Assembly (NCBI GenBank): GCA_964521255.1
Contig: CAZFRM010000005.1
Span: 124,001-188,000, forward strand
Source: ZC4RG29 sp964521255
Lineage (GTDB): Bacteria; Bacteroidota; Bacteroidia; Cytophagales; Cyclobacteriaceae
Length of the DNA: 64,000 nucleotides
Reading direction: 5' to 3'
Both the position numbers and the translations under genes were made by a program. Of this stretch, positions 27,028 to 35,690 are shown one piece after another. The number at the start of each line of letters is the position of its first letter. Position 1 is the stretch's first letter. The notes under the pieces were generated by a model, which was given only the letters and a program-made list of their open reading frames with translations, was not told the origin of the DNA and did no database searches.

Positions 27028-27645
27028 TCACTCCTCACTCTTAAACTCATCCAATACTTCCTTCAACTGACGAAGCGGCTCTTCAAAACTTTTTCTATTC
27101 TCCGACCAGATGGCAGCTACACAGGAAAGCAAAGTAATGGCAAATGTTGTGATGGCACCAGATGGATGGGCCATTACGCCGCCCGGTACATACAACGTGA
27201 ACACAAGCCACACACCGATGATAGAACTTAATGGTATAAGAAAAAGCTCATAACGTCTTTTGAAACGATAAAAGCTTTGTAACAAATTATGGTAACGTGA
27301 TACATACTGTTGAACAGATGAACTTGTATGATCAGCAAGCTTTGTAACGGCCATTTCCTTAAACTTTTTCATCAACATGACAGTGAAAGGAATGTACAGT
27401 AAAATACCGGCAACACTTAAAACAACCATTGCCGTGTTGTAAAAGTATTTAACGATCACATGACCAAGCAAAGCGTACACCAATATTTGAAGCGCAAATG
27501 ATGCCCAAAAATATTTCATTGGCGTGTTGGTATGCTTTTTCACCCGCGCTTTGATGATCTTTCCAAAAGATTCCTTGTCGTAGGTTTTTTCTCCCGTCCT
27601 GCGATTCTTTCCCCATTGTTCTTTTAATTCTTCAAGCGTTGACAT
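27028..27645 (-). CDS. Four-TM membrane protein, likely anti-sigma partner
   Basis: A 205-aa protein with a cytoplasmic charged N-terminus, two hydrophobic spans (about 44-95), a helical linker, two more spans (about 132-180) and a charged C-terminal helix. It starts 12 bases after the sigma factor stop on the same strand. In this position a membrane anti-sigma factor is the usual partner, but the typical zinc-finger or DUF4974 anti-sigma signatures are absent. The role is inferred from operon context. Confidence 0.7.
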   Translation of the reverse strand: MSTLEELKEQWGKNRRTGEKTYDKESFGKIIKARVKKHTNTPMKYFWASFALQILVYALLGHVIVKYFYNTAMVVLSVAGILLYIPFTVMLMKKFKEMAVTKLADHTSSSVQQYVSRYHNLLQSFYRFKRRYELFLIPLSSIIGVWLVFTLYVPGGVMAHPSGAITTFAITLLSCVAAIWSENRKSFEEPLRQLKEVLDEFKSEE

Positions 27646-27657
27646 AGCTATAGATGT

Positions 27658-28152
27658 TTAAATTTTTTCTTTTAATACTGTTTCAAGTTCTTTTCTGATT
27701 CTCACCAACCTCACACTTACGTTCGATTTGGTGAGTCCCGTGATCGAGGCGATCTCGTCATAACTCATGTCCTCCAGGTACAGCAATACGATAGCTTTAT
27801 TTACCGGCGATAGCGTACTGATAGCATCATACATCAGCGAGATTGCCTCCTCTTCATTTCCGGAAGGCTGATCAGGAATATTCTCATGAAATACAGAAAG
27901 TGATTCCGTTTTTCTTCTGCTGCTATTCCTGCGATACGTCAGTGCAGTGTTCAGACAAACGCGGTACATCCAGGTGGAAAATTTTGATCGGCCATCAAAA
28001 CTTCCGTACGATCGCCATAACTGGTACATCATTTCCTGCAAAACATCTTCCCGGTCGCTGGCATCAGAGAAATAAATTCTACAAACCTTCCAGGCGATAT
28101 CCAAATTCTGGTTGATCTGCTGAACGAATGTATTGTCTACCGTTTCGGCCAT
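27658..28152 (-). CDS. ECF-type RNA polymerase sigma factor
   Basis: A 164-aa sigma-70 family protein. Region 2 is seen as DREDVLQEMMYQLWRSYGSF and SKFSTWMYRVCLNTA. Region 4 is seen as LSPVNKAIVLLYLEDMSYDEIASITG and SNVSVRLVRIRKELE, a recognition helix. Compact ECF factors respond to envelope or nutrient cues together with a membrane partner, here the following gene. A palindromic MITE lies 30-120 bases upstream of the ATG, so its promoter region is altered or displaced. Confidence 0.9.
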   Translation of the reverse strand: MAETVDNTFVQQINQNLDIAWKVCRIYFSDASDREDVLQEMMYQLWRSYGSFDGRSKFSTWMYRVCLNTALTYRRNSSRRKTESLSVFHENIPDQPSGNEEEAISLMYDAISTLSPVNKAIVLLYLEDMSYDEIASITGLTKSNVSVRLVRIRKELETVLKEKI

Positions 28153-28181
28153 TGCTAAAAAATTTGATTCATTTTATAGTA

Positions 28182-28271
28182 ATGTAGTTTAGTTAAGCTT
28201 TTCTTCTTAATTGGCCTCACCCAACCTCTCCAAAGGAGAGGAGATAATGGAAGCTTAACTAAACTACATTG
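28182..28271. mobile_element. MITE-B, 12-bp target duplication
   Basis: Perfect 20-bp inverted ends, AATGTAGTTTAGTTAAGCTT (28181-28200) and its complement (28251-28270), enclose a core containing GGCCTCACCCAACCTCTCC and GGAGAGG. The core resembles that of MITE-A while the arms differ. A perfect 12-bp direct repeat CATTTTATAGTA flanks it (28170-28181 and 28272-28283). It lies just upstream of the sigma factor gene. The same gap to 28655 also holds the palindrome listed next. Confidence 0.8.
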
Positions 28272-28418
28272 CATTTTATAGTATTAGTAACATGAAAGGC
28301 AGGAATACTACAAATCTCTTAAAATTATTTCGTCGTGCGAAGGCAGCGGATTACTGCTTTATTCTGGATGGAGTTAACCCTTTATGACTTTCTTTCACTT
28401 TTATATAAGTACACTCTC

Positions 28419-28567
28419 TCAAATCCCCCTTAATAAAGGGGGGCGTTGGAATGTGTGCAAGTGGGGGTTGTCACACTGCTCACTTAAGATTTTGACAAAC
28501 TTAAAAGTGTAGCCACACAACCCCGCCATCGCTTTGGCCGCGCCCCCCTTTGTTAAGGGGGATTTGA
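28419..28567. repeat. Palindromic element TCAAATCCCCC...GGGGGATTTGA
   Basis: The left end is TCAAATCCCCCTTAATAAAG (28419-28438); the right end is the inverse, with AAGGGGGATTTGA closing at 28567. The interior has a second pairing (GGGGTTGTCACA with CACACAACCCC). The element is 149 bp with no coding content. It is of the class of C/G-rich Bacteroidota intergenic palindromes. No direct repeat could be seen at its edges. Confidence 0.7.
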
Positions 28568-28655
28568 GTGGGAGTGAGTTTGGGTTTGAGTGTTTTGCGT
28601 TGAATTAAAAGGTGAATTAAAGGTTAAGTGAATTTGTTTAAAAAGCATTCAACCA

Positions 28656-30101
28656 TTAATAAACTTCAACATTTGAAATTAACGGGCAAGCCCTGGCGTC
28701 ATCAATTGAAATGCGAACTTTTGATGTAGTTACCGGATCGAGCTTAACGATTCTTTTGTAGCCTACAGTTGTTCCATCAGCAACTTCTTGCCACTCATCG
28801 TTCTGCCAAACATCAATATGAAAAGATTTCACACGCTGGCCAAGACGAATATATTCCTGCAGCAAAACATAACTTACTTTCTTCTCACCGCCAAAATCAA
28901 TTTCCAGGTTTGCTTTTGTAACATTATCATCCGTTGCCCAGTATGTTTTTCTCTTACCATCCGTTGCCTTCTCCGGGGAATAACTTTTATCATCACCCCT
29001 GTACTCACTTGCACTAACTTTTCCACCCTTAGCCAGGTTAGTGGAAAATGTTTCATCCAGTAGTTTCCGAAAGCCCTTTAATGATTCAACATCTATTTCG
29101 TGAATGAGTCCACGGCGATCCGGAGGAACATTTAGTAACAAGGTTGATCCACGACCAACAGACGTGAGATAAATATCAAAAAGCTGTTCCGGTGTTTTTA
29201 CTAATACATTTTCTTTCTCATGATAAAACCATCCCGGACGAATCGATACGTCCACTTCAGCCGGTATCCAGTGCGTTCCTTTTTCTGATCCTGTTTGTAA
29301 CAAATTTTCTATGCCTCCCTTGCCGGCATGCAATGTATCCGGTGTGATCATGTTCCAGTTTGTTTCTCCTGCAATGCCTCTTTCATTTCCAACCCAACGC
29401 ACTCCCGGGCCGGCATCACTGAAAAATATTATATCAGGTTCTATCTCACGCACAATGTTCATAGTCACCGGCCAATCATAATATGTTGATCCGTCAATTC
29501 GCCTTTTTTCATTTGCTCCTCCATAATAACCATCACCACCATTCGCTCCATCAAACCACATTTCGAATACAGGTCCATAGGTTGTGAAAAGTTCTTTCAA
29601 TTGATTTCGGTAATATTCAAGGTATGCTGGTCGTCCATACTCGGCATGATTCCTGTCCCACGGTGATAAGTAAACACCAAACTTCAATCCATGACGCTTG
29701 CAGGCTTCAGACAATTCCTTTACTATATCACCTTTTCCATTTTTATATGGACTACTTTTTACAGAATGCTGTGTGTACTCACTGGGCCACAAACAAAAAC
29801 CATCATGATGCTTGCAGGTGAGAATGATTCCTTTGAAACCTGCATCTTTCAAAATGCTTACCCATTGATCAGGGTCTGCCTTTGTGGGATTGAAAACCGT
29901 CGGGCTCTCGTTTCCAAACCCCCATTCCAAATCGGTAAATGTATTTGTTGTGAAATGAATAAAGGCATTCATCTCCATCTCATGCCAGGCGAGCTGAGCC
30001 TCTGATGGAATGGGATGCAAAGGTGAAGGGTCTTCAACATGCAGCCGGGAACAACTCCACAGAAATAAGAATACCCACATTAGCTTTACACAGTCTTTCA
30101 T
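28656..30101 (-). CDS. Alpha-L-fucosidase, GH29, with C-terminal F5/8-type domain
   Basis: The frame opens at 30143; the ATG at 30101 gives a lipoprotein leader (KLMWVFLFLWSC, lipobox Cys) and 481 aa. GH29 features include the early HFTTNTFTDLEWGFG, LTCKHHDGFCLWPS and FEMWFDGANG with the nucleophile Asp, all in the expected order. The C-terminal 120 residues (SASEYRGDD...RVKSFHIDVWQ) form a discoidin/F5-8 type C carbohydrate-binding module. It would release fucose from glycans at the cell surface or periplasm. A divergent amidohydrolase gene starts 160 bases away. Confidence 0.92.
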   Translation of the reverse strand: MKDCVKLMWVFLFLWSCSRLHVEDPSPLHPIPSEAQLAWHEMEMNAFIHFTTNTFTDLEWGFGNESPTVFNPTKADPDQWVSILKDAGFKGIILTCKHHDGFCLWPSEYTQHSVKSSPYKNGKGDIVKELSEACKRHGLKFGVYLSPWDRNHAEYGRPAYLEYYRNQLKELFTTYGPVFEMWFDGANGGDGYYGGANEKRRIDGSTYYDWPVTMNIVREIEPDIIFFSDAGPGVRWVGNERGIAGETNWNMITPDTLHAGKGGIENLLQTGSEKGTHWIPAEVDVSIRPGWFYHEKENVLVKTPEQLFDIYLTSVGRGSTLLLNVPPDRRGLIHEIDVESLKGFRKLLDETFSTNLAKGGKVSASEYRGDDKSYSPEKATDGKRKTYWATDDNVTKANLEIDFGGEKKVSYVLLQEYIRLGQRVKSFHIDVWQNDEWQEVADGTTVGYKRIVKLDPVTTSKVRISIDDARACPLISNVEVY

Positions 30102-30261
30102 AAAGAAAATTTTTTCATCAAGAGTACTGAAGAAAGCTACCATTTTAATTATAGAGGCACAAATAGATTTACCGGCTGTACAATTGGAGAGAATTAATCT
30201 GTTCAGAATTCAATCTTTCAATTTTTATTCTATATTTTTCCGTCATTAACCTAAGCGCACT

Positions 30262-33200
30262 ATGAAAAGAATTTTACCTTTCATCGGTATAAAGATTTTA
30301 TTTCTGATTTGTACCTATCATGAGAGCGATGGTCAGGAGACGTTTCCAAGAAATGATGTTAAAGACCTAAGACCCGGACAATACGCCTTCACCAATGCTA
30401 CGATTGTCATCGACCATCAAACAACCATCGAGAAGGCCACCCTATTGATCAAGCGTGGCAAGATTGAACAAGTCGGCAGCAGTGTTACAATTCCAAAGGG
30501 TTACAATACTATTGATGCGACGGGCCTGTACATTTATCCATCGCTGATTGATATGTATACAAGTTATGGATTGACACCAGTGACTCGCCCTCCTGCCACA
30601 AGTCCATGGGCCAGCGTTGAGCAAATAGAATCAAAAAATAGTGGAGCCTTTAATGCTAACCAGGCTATCCGTTCTCACTATAATGCAGCAGAAGAATTTA
30701 CGGTTAACACGAAAAATGCGGATGATCTTCGGAAGATTGGTTTTGGTTCTGTACTCACGTTCAAAGCGGACGGACTGGCAAGAGGAACCGGCGCCTTTGT
30801 TACGTTAGGTGAGGCGCTCAGCAACAAGGTTATCCTGCAACAAAAAGCTTCTGCACATTATTCGTTTAACAAAGGAACTTCCACGCAAACATATCCTGTC
30901 TCGTTGATGGGTTCAATCGCTGTGTTACGTCAAACCTTTCTCGATGCTGCGTGGTATGCAAGTCAAAATCCTCGTCCCTTTACAGACCAATCCTTAGAGG
31001 CGTGGATACAAACACAACAATTGCCACAGGTAATTGAAGGAGATAACTGGATGGATGTGCTGCGCGCTGACAAACTGGGTGACGAGTTTGGTGTACAATA
31101 CATTATCAGGGGAAGTGGCGATGAATACAAACGCATTGCTGAAATTAAATCTACAAATGCTTCTTTGATTGTGCCCGTAAATTATCCTGACGCCTACGAT
31201 GTTGATGATCCTTTCGATGCACTTCGTGTTTCATTGGCAGATATGAAACATTGGGAGCTGGCACCGGCAAATCTCGCTGCATTGGAAAAAGCAGGAATAA
31301 GCTTTGCTATTACAGCGAATGGTTTGACAAAAGTTTCCGACTTCATGCCCAACCTCATCAAAGCCATTGAAAACGGACTGAGTGAAGGCGCTGCATTAAA
31401 AGCGCTTACGGAAACGCCGGCGAAACTCTTAAAGGTTAATACTATAGTAGGAAGTCTGAAGAACGGATTAACAGCAAACTTTATTATCACTTCAGGAAAG
31501 TTGTTTGACGAAAAAACAAAAGTGTTGCAAAACTGGATTCAGGGCGAACCCGCTTACATCAATACTTTACCTACGCACGATTTCAAGGGGATTTACAATC
31601 TTATGCTTAACGATACAACTTATCAATTAGAAGTGAGCGGCGAGATCGGGAGTCAGAAGGCAAAAATCAAAATAACTGATTCTACTTCACATGAAGTCAC
31701 TTCAAAGTTTGAAGATGAACTCGTCACACTAAATTTTAAATCGCTTAAGGATAGCATCGGAAGCATCAGACTGTCAGGATGGAGAGTGGATAACGGCTGG
31801 AAAGGAAAAGGCCAGCTTACGAATGGTGCGTGGATCAATTGGCAAGCCGCACGCACCGGTGACCTTCCTGATTCTGCCGATGTAAAAAAAGAAGATAAAA
31901 AAAAGAAAGAGTTGGGTAAAGTTATTTATCCGTTTGTTGCCCATGGCACGTCAACCTTGCCCCCAACTGAGACATTACTCATTCGAAATGCAACGGTGTG
32001 GACAAACGAAGCAGAAGGCATACTCCAGCAAACTGATGTATTGCTGAAAGATGGGAAGATAATTAAGATCGGAAAAAACATTACTGACAATTCAGCGCGA
32101 TCAATTGATGGCAGCGGCAAACATCTGACCGCCGGCATTATTGATGAACATTCACACATTGCTGCTGCAAGTATTAATGATCTGGCAGCGAACTCAGGGA
32201 TGGTGCGTATTGGTGATGTTCTCAATGTTGAAGATATTAACATCTACCGGGCCCTTGCCGGTGGTGTGGTGGCCGTTCAGGTACTGCATGGTTCGGCGAA
32301 TCCCATAGGGGGTCAGTCAGCGCTCATCAAATTACGATGGGGTGAATCACCAGAGAAGATGAAGATTCAGGGTGCAGATCCGTTCATCAAATTTGCACTG
32401 GGGGAAAATGTGAAACGCAGCTACAACCCAAACTCCATTCGCTACCCGCTCACCCGAATGGGTGTTGAACAAGTTTACATGGACGCTTTTACCAATGCAA
32501 GAGAGTACGAAAAGAAATGGATCGCGTATAACAACCTGCCAGCGAAAGAAAAAACACTTGCTGTCAAACCCAGGAGAGACCTTGTAAATGAAACGATGGT
32601 TGAGATTCTGAACAAGAAGCGATTTATTTCCTGTCATTCGTATGTTCAATCAGAAATCAACATGCTAATGAAAGTAGCCGATCAGTTCAACTTCAGGATA
32701 AATACATTCACGCATATACTTGAAGGATATAAAGTGGCCGATAAGATGAAAGAACACGGCGTTGCTGCCTCTACATTTTCTGACTGGTGGAGCTATAAGT
32801 GGGAAGTGCGGTATGCGATTCCTTACAATGCCACTATACTTAACAAAGTGGGGGTCGTTACAGCAATAAATTCCGATGATGCTGAAATGGGACGACGGCT
32901 TAACCAGGAAGCCGCCAAATCAATAAAGTACGGAGGCATGTCAGAGATAGAAGCGCTAAAAATGGTTACTCTTAATCCAGCCAAAATGCTGCACCTCGAT
33001 CAACAAATGGGAAGCATAAAAGTTGGTAAGTCTGCGGATGTTGTTTTGTGGTCAGACCATCCGTTATCCGTCATGGCCAGGCCCGAAAAAACGATCATCG
33101 ATGGAAAAGTTTATTTTGACATTGAACAAGATAAACAACGTAACCAGGAAATAGAATTGGAACGGGCACGCATCATACAAAAGATGAAAGATGCCAAAAA

Positions 33201-33294
33201 GAAGGGTTCATCAACACAGCCTGCTGCATCAACCAAAAATGTGGCATTACATTGTGAAGATGTTATTGGTTATATGACGGAGATGGAACAATAA
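30262..33294 (+). CDS. Large secreted amidohydrolase-family protein
   Basis: A 1010-aa protein with a signal peptide ending near SDGQ. It consists of two amidohydrolase-type halves. The first (about 40-430) has the outer beta-domain (ATIVIDHQTTIEKATLLIKRGKI) but reads YPSLIDMYTSYG where the metal-binding HxH should be, so it is degenerate. The second (about 570-960) has AGIIDEHSHIAA with HxH, a later His in TFTHIL, and INSDDAEMGRR with an Asp, so it may be active. A Lys-rich linker joins the halves. Such proteins hydrolyse cyclic amides or imides, or peptides, in the periplasm. It is followed after 12 bases by a second amidohydrolase gene on the same strand. Confidence 0.9.
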   Translation: MKRILPFIGIKILFLICTYHESDGQETFPRNDVKDLRPGQYAFTNATIVIDHQTTIEKATLLIKRGKIEQVGSSVTIPKGYNTIDATGLYIYPSLIDMYTSYGLTPVTRPPATSPWASVEQIESKNSGAFNANQAIRSHYNAAEEFTVNTKNADDLRKIGFGSVLTFKADGLARGTGAFVTLGEALSNKVILQQKASAHYSFNKGTSTQTYPVSLMGSIAVLRQTFLDAAWYASQNPRPFTDQSLEAWIQTQQLPQVIEGDNWMDVLRADKLGDEFGVQYIIRGSGDEYKRIAEIKSTNASLIVPVNYPDAYDVDDPFDALRVSLADMKHWELAPANLAALEKAGISFAITANGLTKVSDFMPNLIKAIENGLSEGAALKALTETPAKLLKVNTIVGSLKNGLTANFIITSGKLFDEKTKVLQNWIQGEPAYINTLPTHDFKGIYNLMLNDTTYQLEVSGEIGSQKAKIKITDSTSHEVTSKFEDELVTLNFKSLKDSIGSIRLSGWRVDNGWKGKGQLTNGAWINWQAARTGDLPDSADVKKEDKKKKELGKVIYPFVAHGTSTLPPTETLLIRNATVWTNEAEGILQQTDVLLKDGKIIKIGKNITDNSARSIDGSGKHLTAGIIDEHSHIAAASINDLAANSGMVRIGDVLNVEDINIYRALAGGVVAVQVLHGSANPIGGQSALIKLRWGESPEKMKIQGADPFIKFALGENVKRSYNPNSIRYPLTRMGVEQVYMDAFTNAREYEKKWIAYNNLPAKEKTLAVKPRRDLVNETMVEILNKKRFISCHSYVQSEINMLMKVADQFNFRINTFTHILEGYKVADKMKEHGVAASTFSDWWSYKWEVRYAIPYNATILNKVGVVTAINSDDAEMGRRLNQEAAKSIKYGGMSEIEALKMVTLNPAKMLHLDQQMGSIKVGKSADVVLWSDHPLSVMARPEKTIIDGKVYFDIEQDKQRNQEIELERARIIQKMKDAKKKGSSTQPAASTKNVALHCEDVIGYMTEMEQ

Positions 33295-33306
33295 AAGAAT
33301 ACTATT

Positions 33307-34779
33307 ATGAAAAAGAATCATTGTTGTCCGACTAAAATGGAGCATTCATTTCAATCCCTTGATTTTCTTGATGTTTCTTTATCTGGCCTCACTCCTACCT
33401 CTCTCCGAAGGAGAGAGACTATGGAATCAAGAAAATCAAGGGATTACGTAGGTGTTCGTTTTTTTAGTCGGACATTCGTGAAAAAGAATATATACTTACT
33501 TATAATCCTGCTGGCATCAATAACAACTTTTGGTCAACGGCCTGTACCGGCAAAACCTCAAAGTAAACCGGTCGCACTTATTGGAGGTATTGCTCACATT
33601 GGTAATGGCAATGTAATTCAAAATTCCATCATCACTTTTGACAAGGGTAAACTTATCGTGGTTGCTGATGCTACAACTACCAAGATTGATTTGACAGGTT
33701 ATGAACAAATTAATGTTGAAGGGAAACATATTTATCCCGGTTTCATACTACCCAACTCACAACTGGGGCTTGCAGAAGTAAGCTCGATAGGCGCTATGAA
33801 CGATTACAGAGAACACGGCCAGATAAATCCGAGTGTGCGTTCGGTGATTTCATACAATACCGATTCAGAATTAATCCCTACGATGCGCTTTAACGGTGTG
33901 CTATTGGCTGAAGCAACTCCAACCGGTGGATTAATTTCGGGCTCGTCATCCGTGATGGAAATGGAAGGATGGAATTGGGAAGATGCTCTTCACACTGCGG
34001 ACATTGGGATACATTTGAACTGGCCTTCCAAAATAGTAAGCGAGTTTGATGTCACCACATTCAAAATCAAGGAAGTACCCAGTAAGACATACGATAAAGA
34101 GATACAGCTCCTTTCGTCTTTCTTTACAGATGCGTTAGGTTATGGAAATCAGCCTTCAAAAGAAATCAATCTAAAACTTGAGTCCATGCAGGGAGTTTTT
34201 GATGGCAAAAAAGTTTTGTTCATTCACGCTAAAGAACCGAAAGAAATCATAGCATCCATAAGTTTTGCAAAAGCTCACAATGTTAAACGCATCACATTGA
34301 TCAGCGGACCCTCTGCCTATTACGTAGCCGACTTTCTAAGGGAGAATGCTGTACCGGTTATATTGCCCAAAACACACAATCTACCGGATAGACCGGATGA
34401 TGACATCGACATGCCTTACAAATTACCATTTCTTTTAAGTCAGGCGGGTGTTGCTGTTTCGTTGTCAAGTACAGGAATGTTGAACCTGTCACGTAACCTG
34501 GGCTTCTATGCCGGAACAGCAGCAGCGTATGGCATGAGCAAAGAAGATGCGTTGAAAACTATTACATTAAATACTGCCAAAGCTTTGGGAATCGACAATC
34601 GGGTTGGCTCACTTGAAGTTGGAAAAGACGCAACACTTTTTGTTTCAACCGGTGATGCACTGGATTGCAAGACGAATATTCTTACGCATGCATTTATCAG
34701 TGGCAAGCTTGTAACCTTACCAGGTAATCAACAGGAATTGTTTGAGCGATATTTGGAGAAGTATGGAATTGAAGAATGA
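33307..34779 (+). CDS. Secreted amidohydrolase-like protein with in-frame MITE insertion
   Basis: A 490-aa frame from the ATG at 33307. Residues 1-4 (MKKN) are followed by 57 codons derived from MITE-A copy 2, and then by KKNIYLLIILLASITTFGQ, which is clearly the original signal peptide. The 171-base gain is a multiple of three and has no stop. A GTG at 33478-33480 recreates a possible start just before the signal sequence (V-K-K-N). The amidohydrolase body lacks the metal HxH (YPGFILPNSQLG), so it is likely a non-catalytic paralogue of the first half of the preceding gene. An operon with it is likely (12 bases). Confidence 0.85.
   Translation: MKKNHCCPTKMEHSFQSLDFLDVSLSGLTPTSLRRRETMESRKSRDYVGVRFFSRTFVKKNIYLLIILLASITTFGQRPVPAKPQSKPVALIGGIAHIGNGNVIQNSIITFDKGKLIVVADATTTKIDLTGYEQINVEGKHIYPGFILPNSQLGLAEVSSIGAMNDYREHGQINPSVRSVISYNTDSELIPTMRFNGVLLAEATPTGGLISGSSSVMEMEGWNWEDALHTADIGIHLNWPSKIVSEFDVTTFKIKEVPSKTYDKEIQLLSSFFTDALGYGNQPSKEINLKLESMQGVFDGKKVLFIHAKEPKEIIASISFAKAHNVKRITLISGPSAYYVADFLRENAVPVILPKTHNLPDRPDDDIDMPYKLPFLLSQAGVAVSLSSTGMLNLSRNLGFYAGTAAAYGMSKEDALKTITLNTAKALGIDNRVGSLEVGKDATLFVSTGDALDCKTNILTHAFISGKLVTLPGNQQELFERYLEKYGIEE
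33319..33478. mobile_element. MITE-A copy 2, inserted in a coding sequence
   Basis: It has the same inverted ends, inner arms and core as copy 1, with only scattered differences. It is flanked by an 11-bp perfect direct repeat TGAAAAAGAAT (33308-33318 and 33479-33489) made from the codons for the start of the amidohydrolase gene. Length 160 bp between the repeats. The insertion keeps the reading frame open. Confidence 0.9.
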
Positions 34780-34796
34780 TCAGTATGCCCACTGAT

Positions 34797-35573
34797 TCAT
34801 CGATACTCCATTATCTCAATCTTCCTGAAATCAATGGGATGACTATTCGACTGCAATGAAATGTAACCTCCCTTTACTTTATCATCATCTCCTGCAATGA
34901 AGGTTTTGGCAATCTCATTCTTCGGATCGTAACGAGGATTTTCATAACTCAAAATTTCTTCACCATTAACAAAGTGCTTTATCTTTCCGTCACGCACATC
35001 GATCTCCAATGTTACCCACTGGTCACCGTGAAAGGTGCGCTTCACAAAAGGTTGCGTACAATAGGATTCATTTTGCTTACCATTAACATCTACAAACATT
35101 CCATTGGCACATATCTCACCAACAGGCCGCTCATCCTTACCGTTACCGCCGTGAAGATTATATTCAAGACAAATTGGAAAGTTCTGTTTTAATCCAATCG
35201 TCTTTGGGTCCTGCCCATGAAACTGCACACCACTATCGCGATAACCCCAGGAAGGAGCGCCTGGAGCTGTCTCACCAACAAACCGGTATTCTACCTTTAA
35301 CCGGTAATTTGAAAACGGTTTGTTGTAATGCAAGGCGCCAAATGTGTTATCGAAATTTCCATAATGATCATATCGAACGCTAAGTATCCCATCCTCCACA
35401 CGAAAAGTGTTGACGTAATTTTCACCCAGCGGATAACCGGATATTTTCATCGTCCACCCTTTCAGATTTTTCCCGTTGAAAAGTTTTACCCACTTTTCTT
35501 TTTTCAACGTGCTACCGGAAAAAGACATGAGAAGGAAAGGAACAAGAAACAGTAATAAGCTTTTGTTTTTCAT
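34797..35573 (-). CDS. Secreted DUF1080 protein (3-keto-disaccharide hydrolase fold)
   Basis: A 258-aa product with a signal peptide (MKNKSLLLFLVPFLLMSFSGS). The mature part has the DUF1080 pattern: WVKLFNGKNLKGW, SNYRLKVEYRF, GYRDSGVQFHGQD, EYNLHGG and the tail GGYISLQSNSHPIDFRKIEI. The fold is a concanavalin-like sandwich. Members of the family act on 3-keto-glycosides or bind glycans, and appear often in polysaccharide loci of Bacteroidota. It converges with the amidohydrolase gene, 17 bases between stops. Confidence 0.9.
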   Translation of the reverse strand: MKNKSLLLFLVPFLLMSFSGSTLKKEKWVKLFNGKNLKGWTMKISGYPLGENYVNTFRVEDGILSVRYDHYGNFDNTFGALHYNKPFSNYRLKVEYRFVGETAPGAPSWGYRDSGVQFHGQDPKTIGLKQNFPICLEYNLHGGNGKDERPVGEICANGMFVDVNGKQNESYCTQPFVKRTFHGDQWVTLEIDVRDGKIKHFVNGEEILSYENPRYDPKNEIAKTFIAGDDDKVKGGYISLQSNSHPIDFRKIEIMEYR

Positions 35574-35586
35574 AAGTCAAAATTGA

Positions 35587-35690
35587 AGTCTTAACCCCCT
35601 GCCCCCTAAAGGGGGAATTGTTCTGCAACACTAACAAAAAATTTTATTTCCTTCTCCTCAAGTCCCCTTTAAGGGATTTAGGGGTCAACC
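35587..35690. repeat. Palindromic element CCCCTAAAT.. / ..AAGGGG at gene end
   Basis: The left half has CCCCCTAAAGGGGG; the right half has AGTCCCCTTTAAGGGATTTAGGGG and pairs with it. It reaches into the esterase gene: the last codons and the TAA stop of that gene (35678-35680) are formed by the element sequence GACCCCTAA on the minus strand. This is an example of an intergenic palindrome providing the 3' end of a coding sequence. Confidence 0.6.

Noticed and set aside
28788..30005. Plus-strand frames opposite the fucosidase gene
   Set aside because: Shadows of the GH29 coding sequence; no start signals or family matches.
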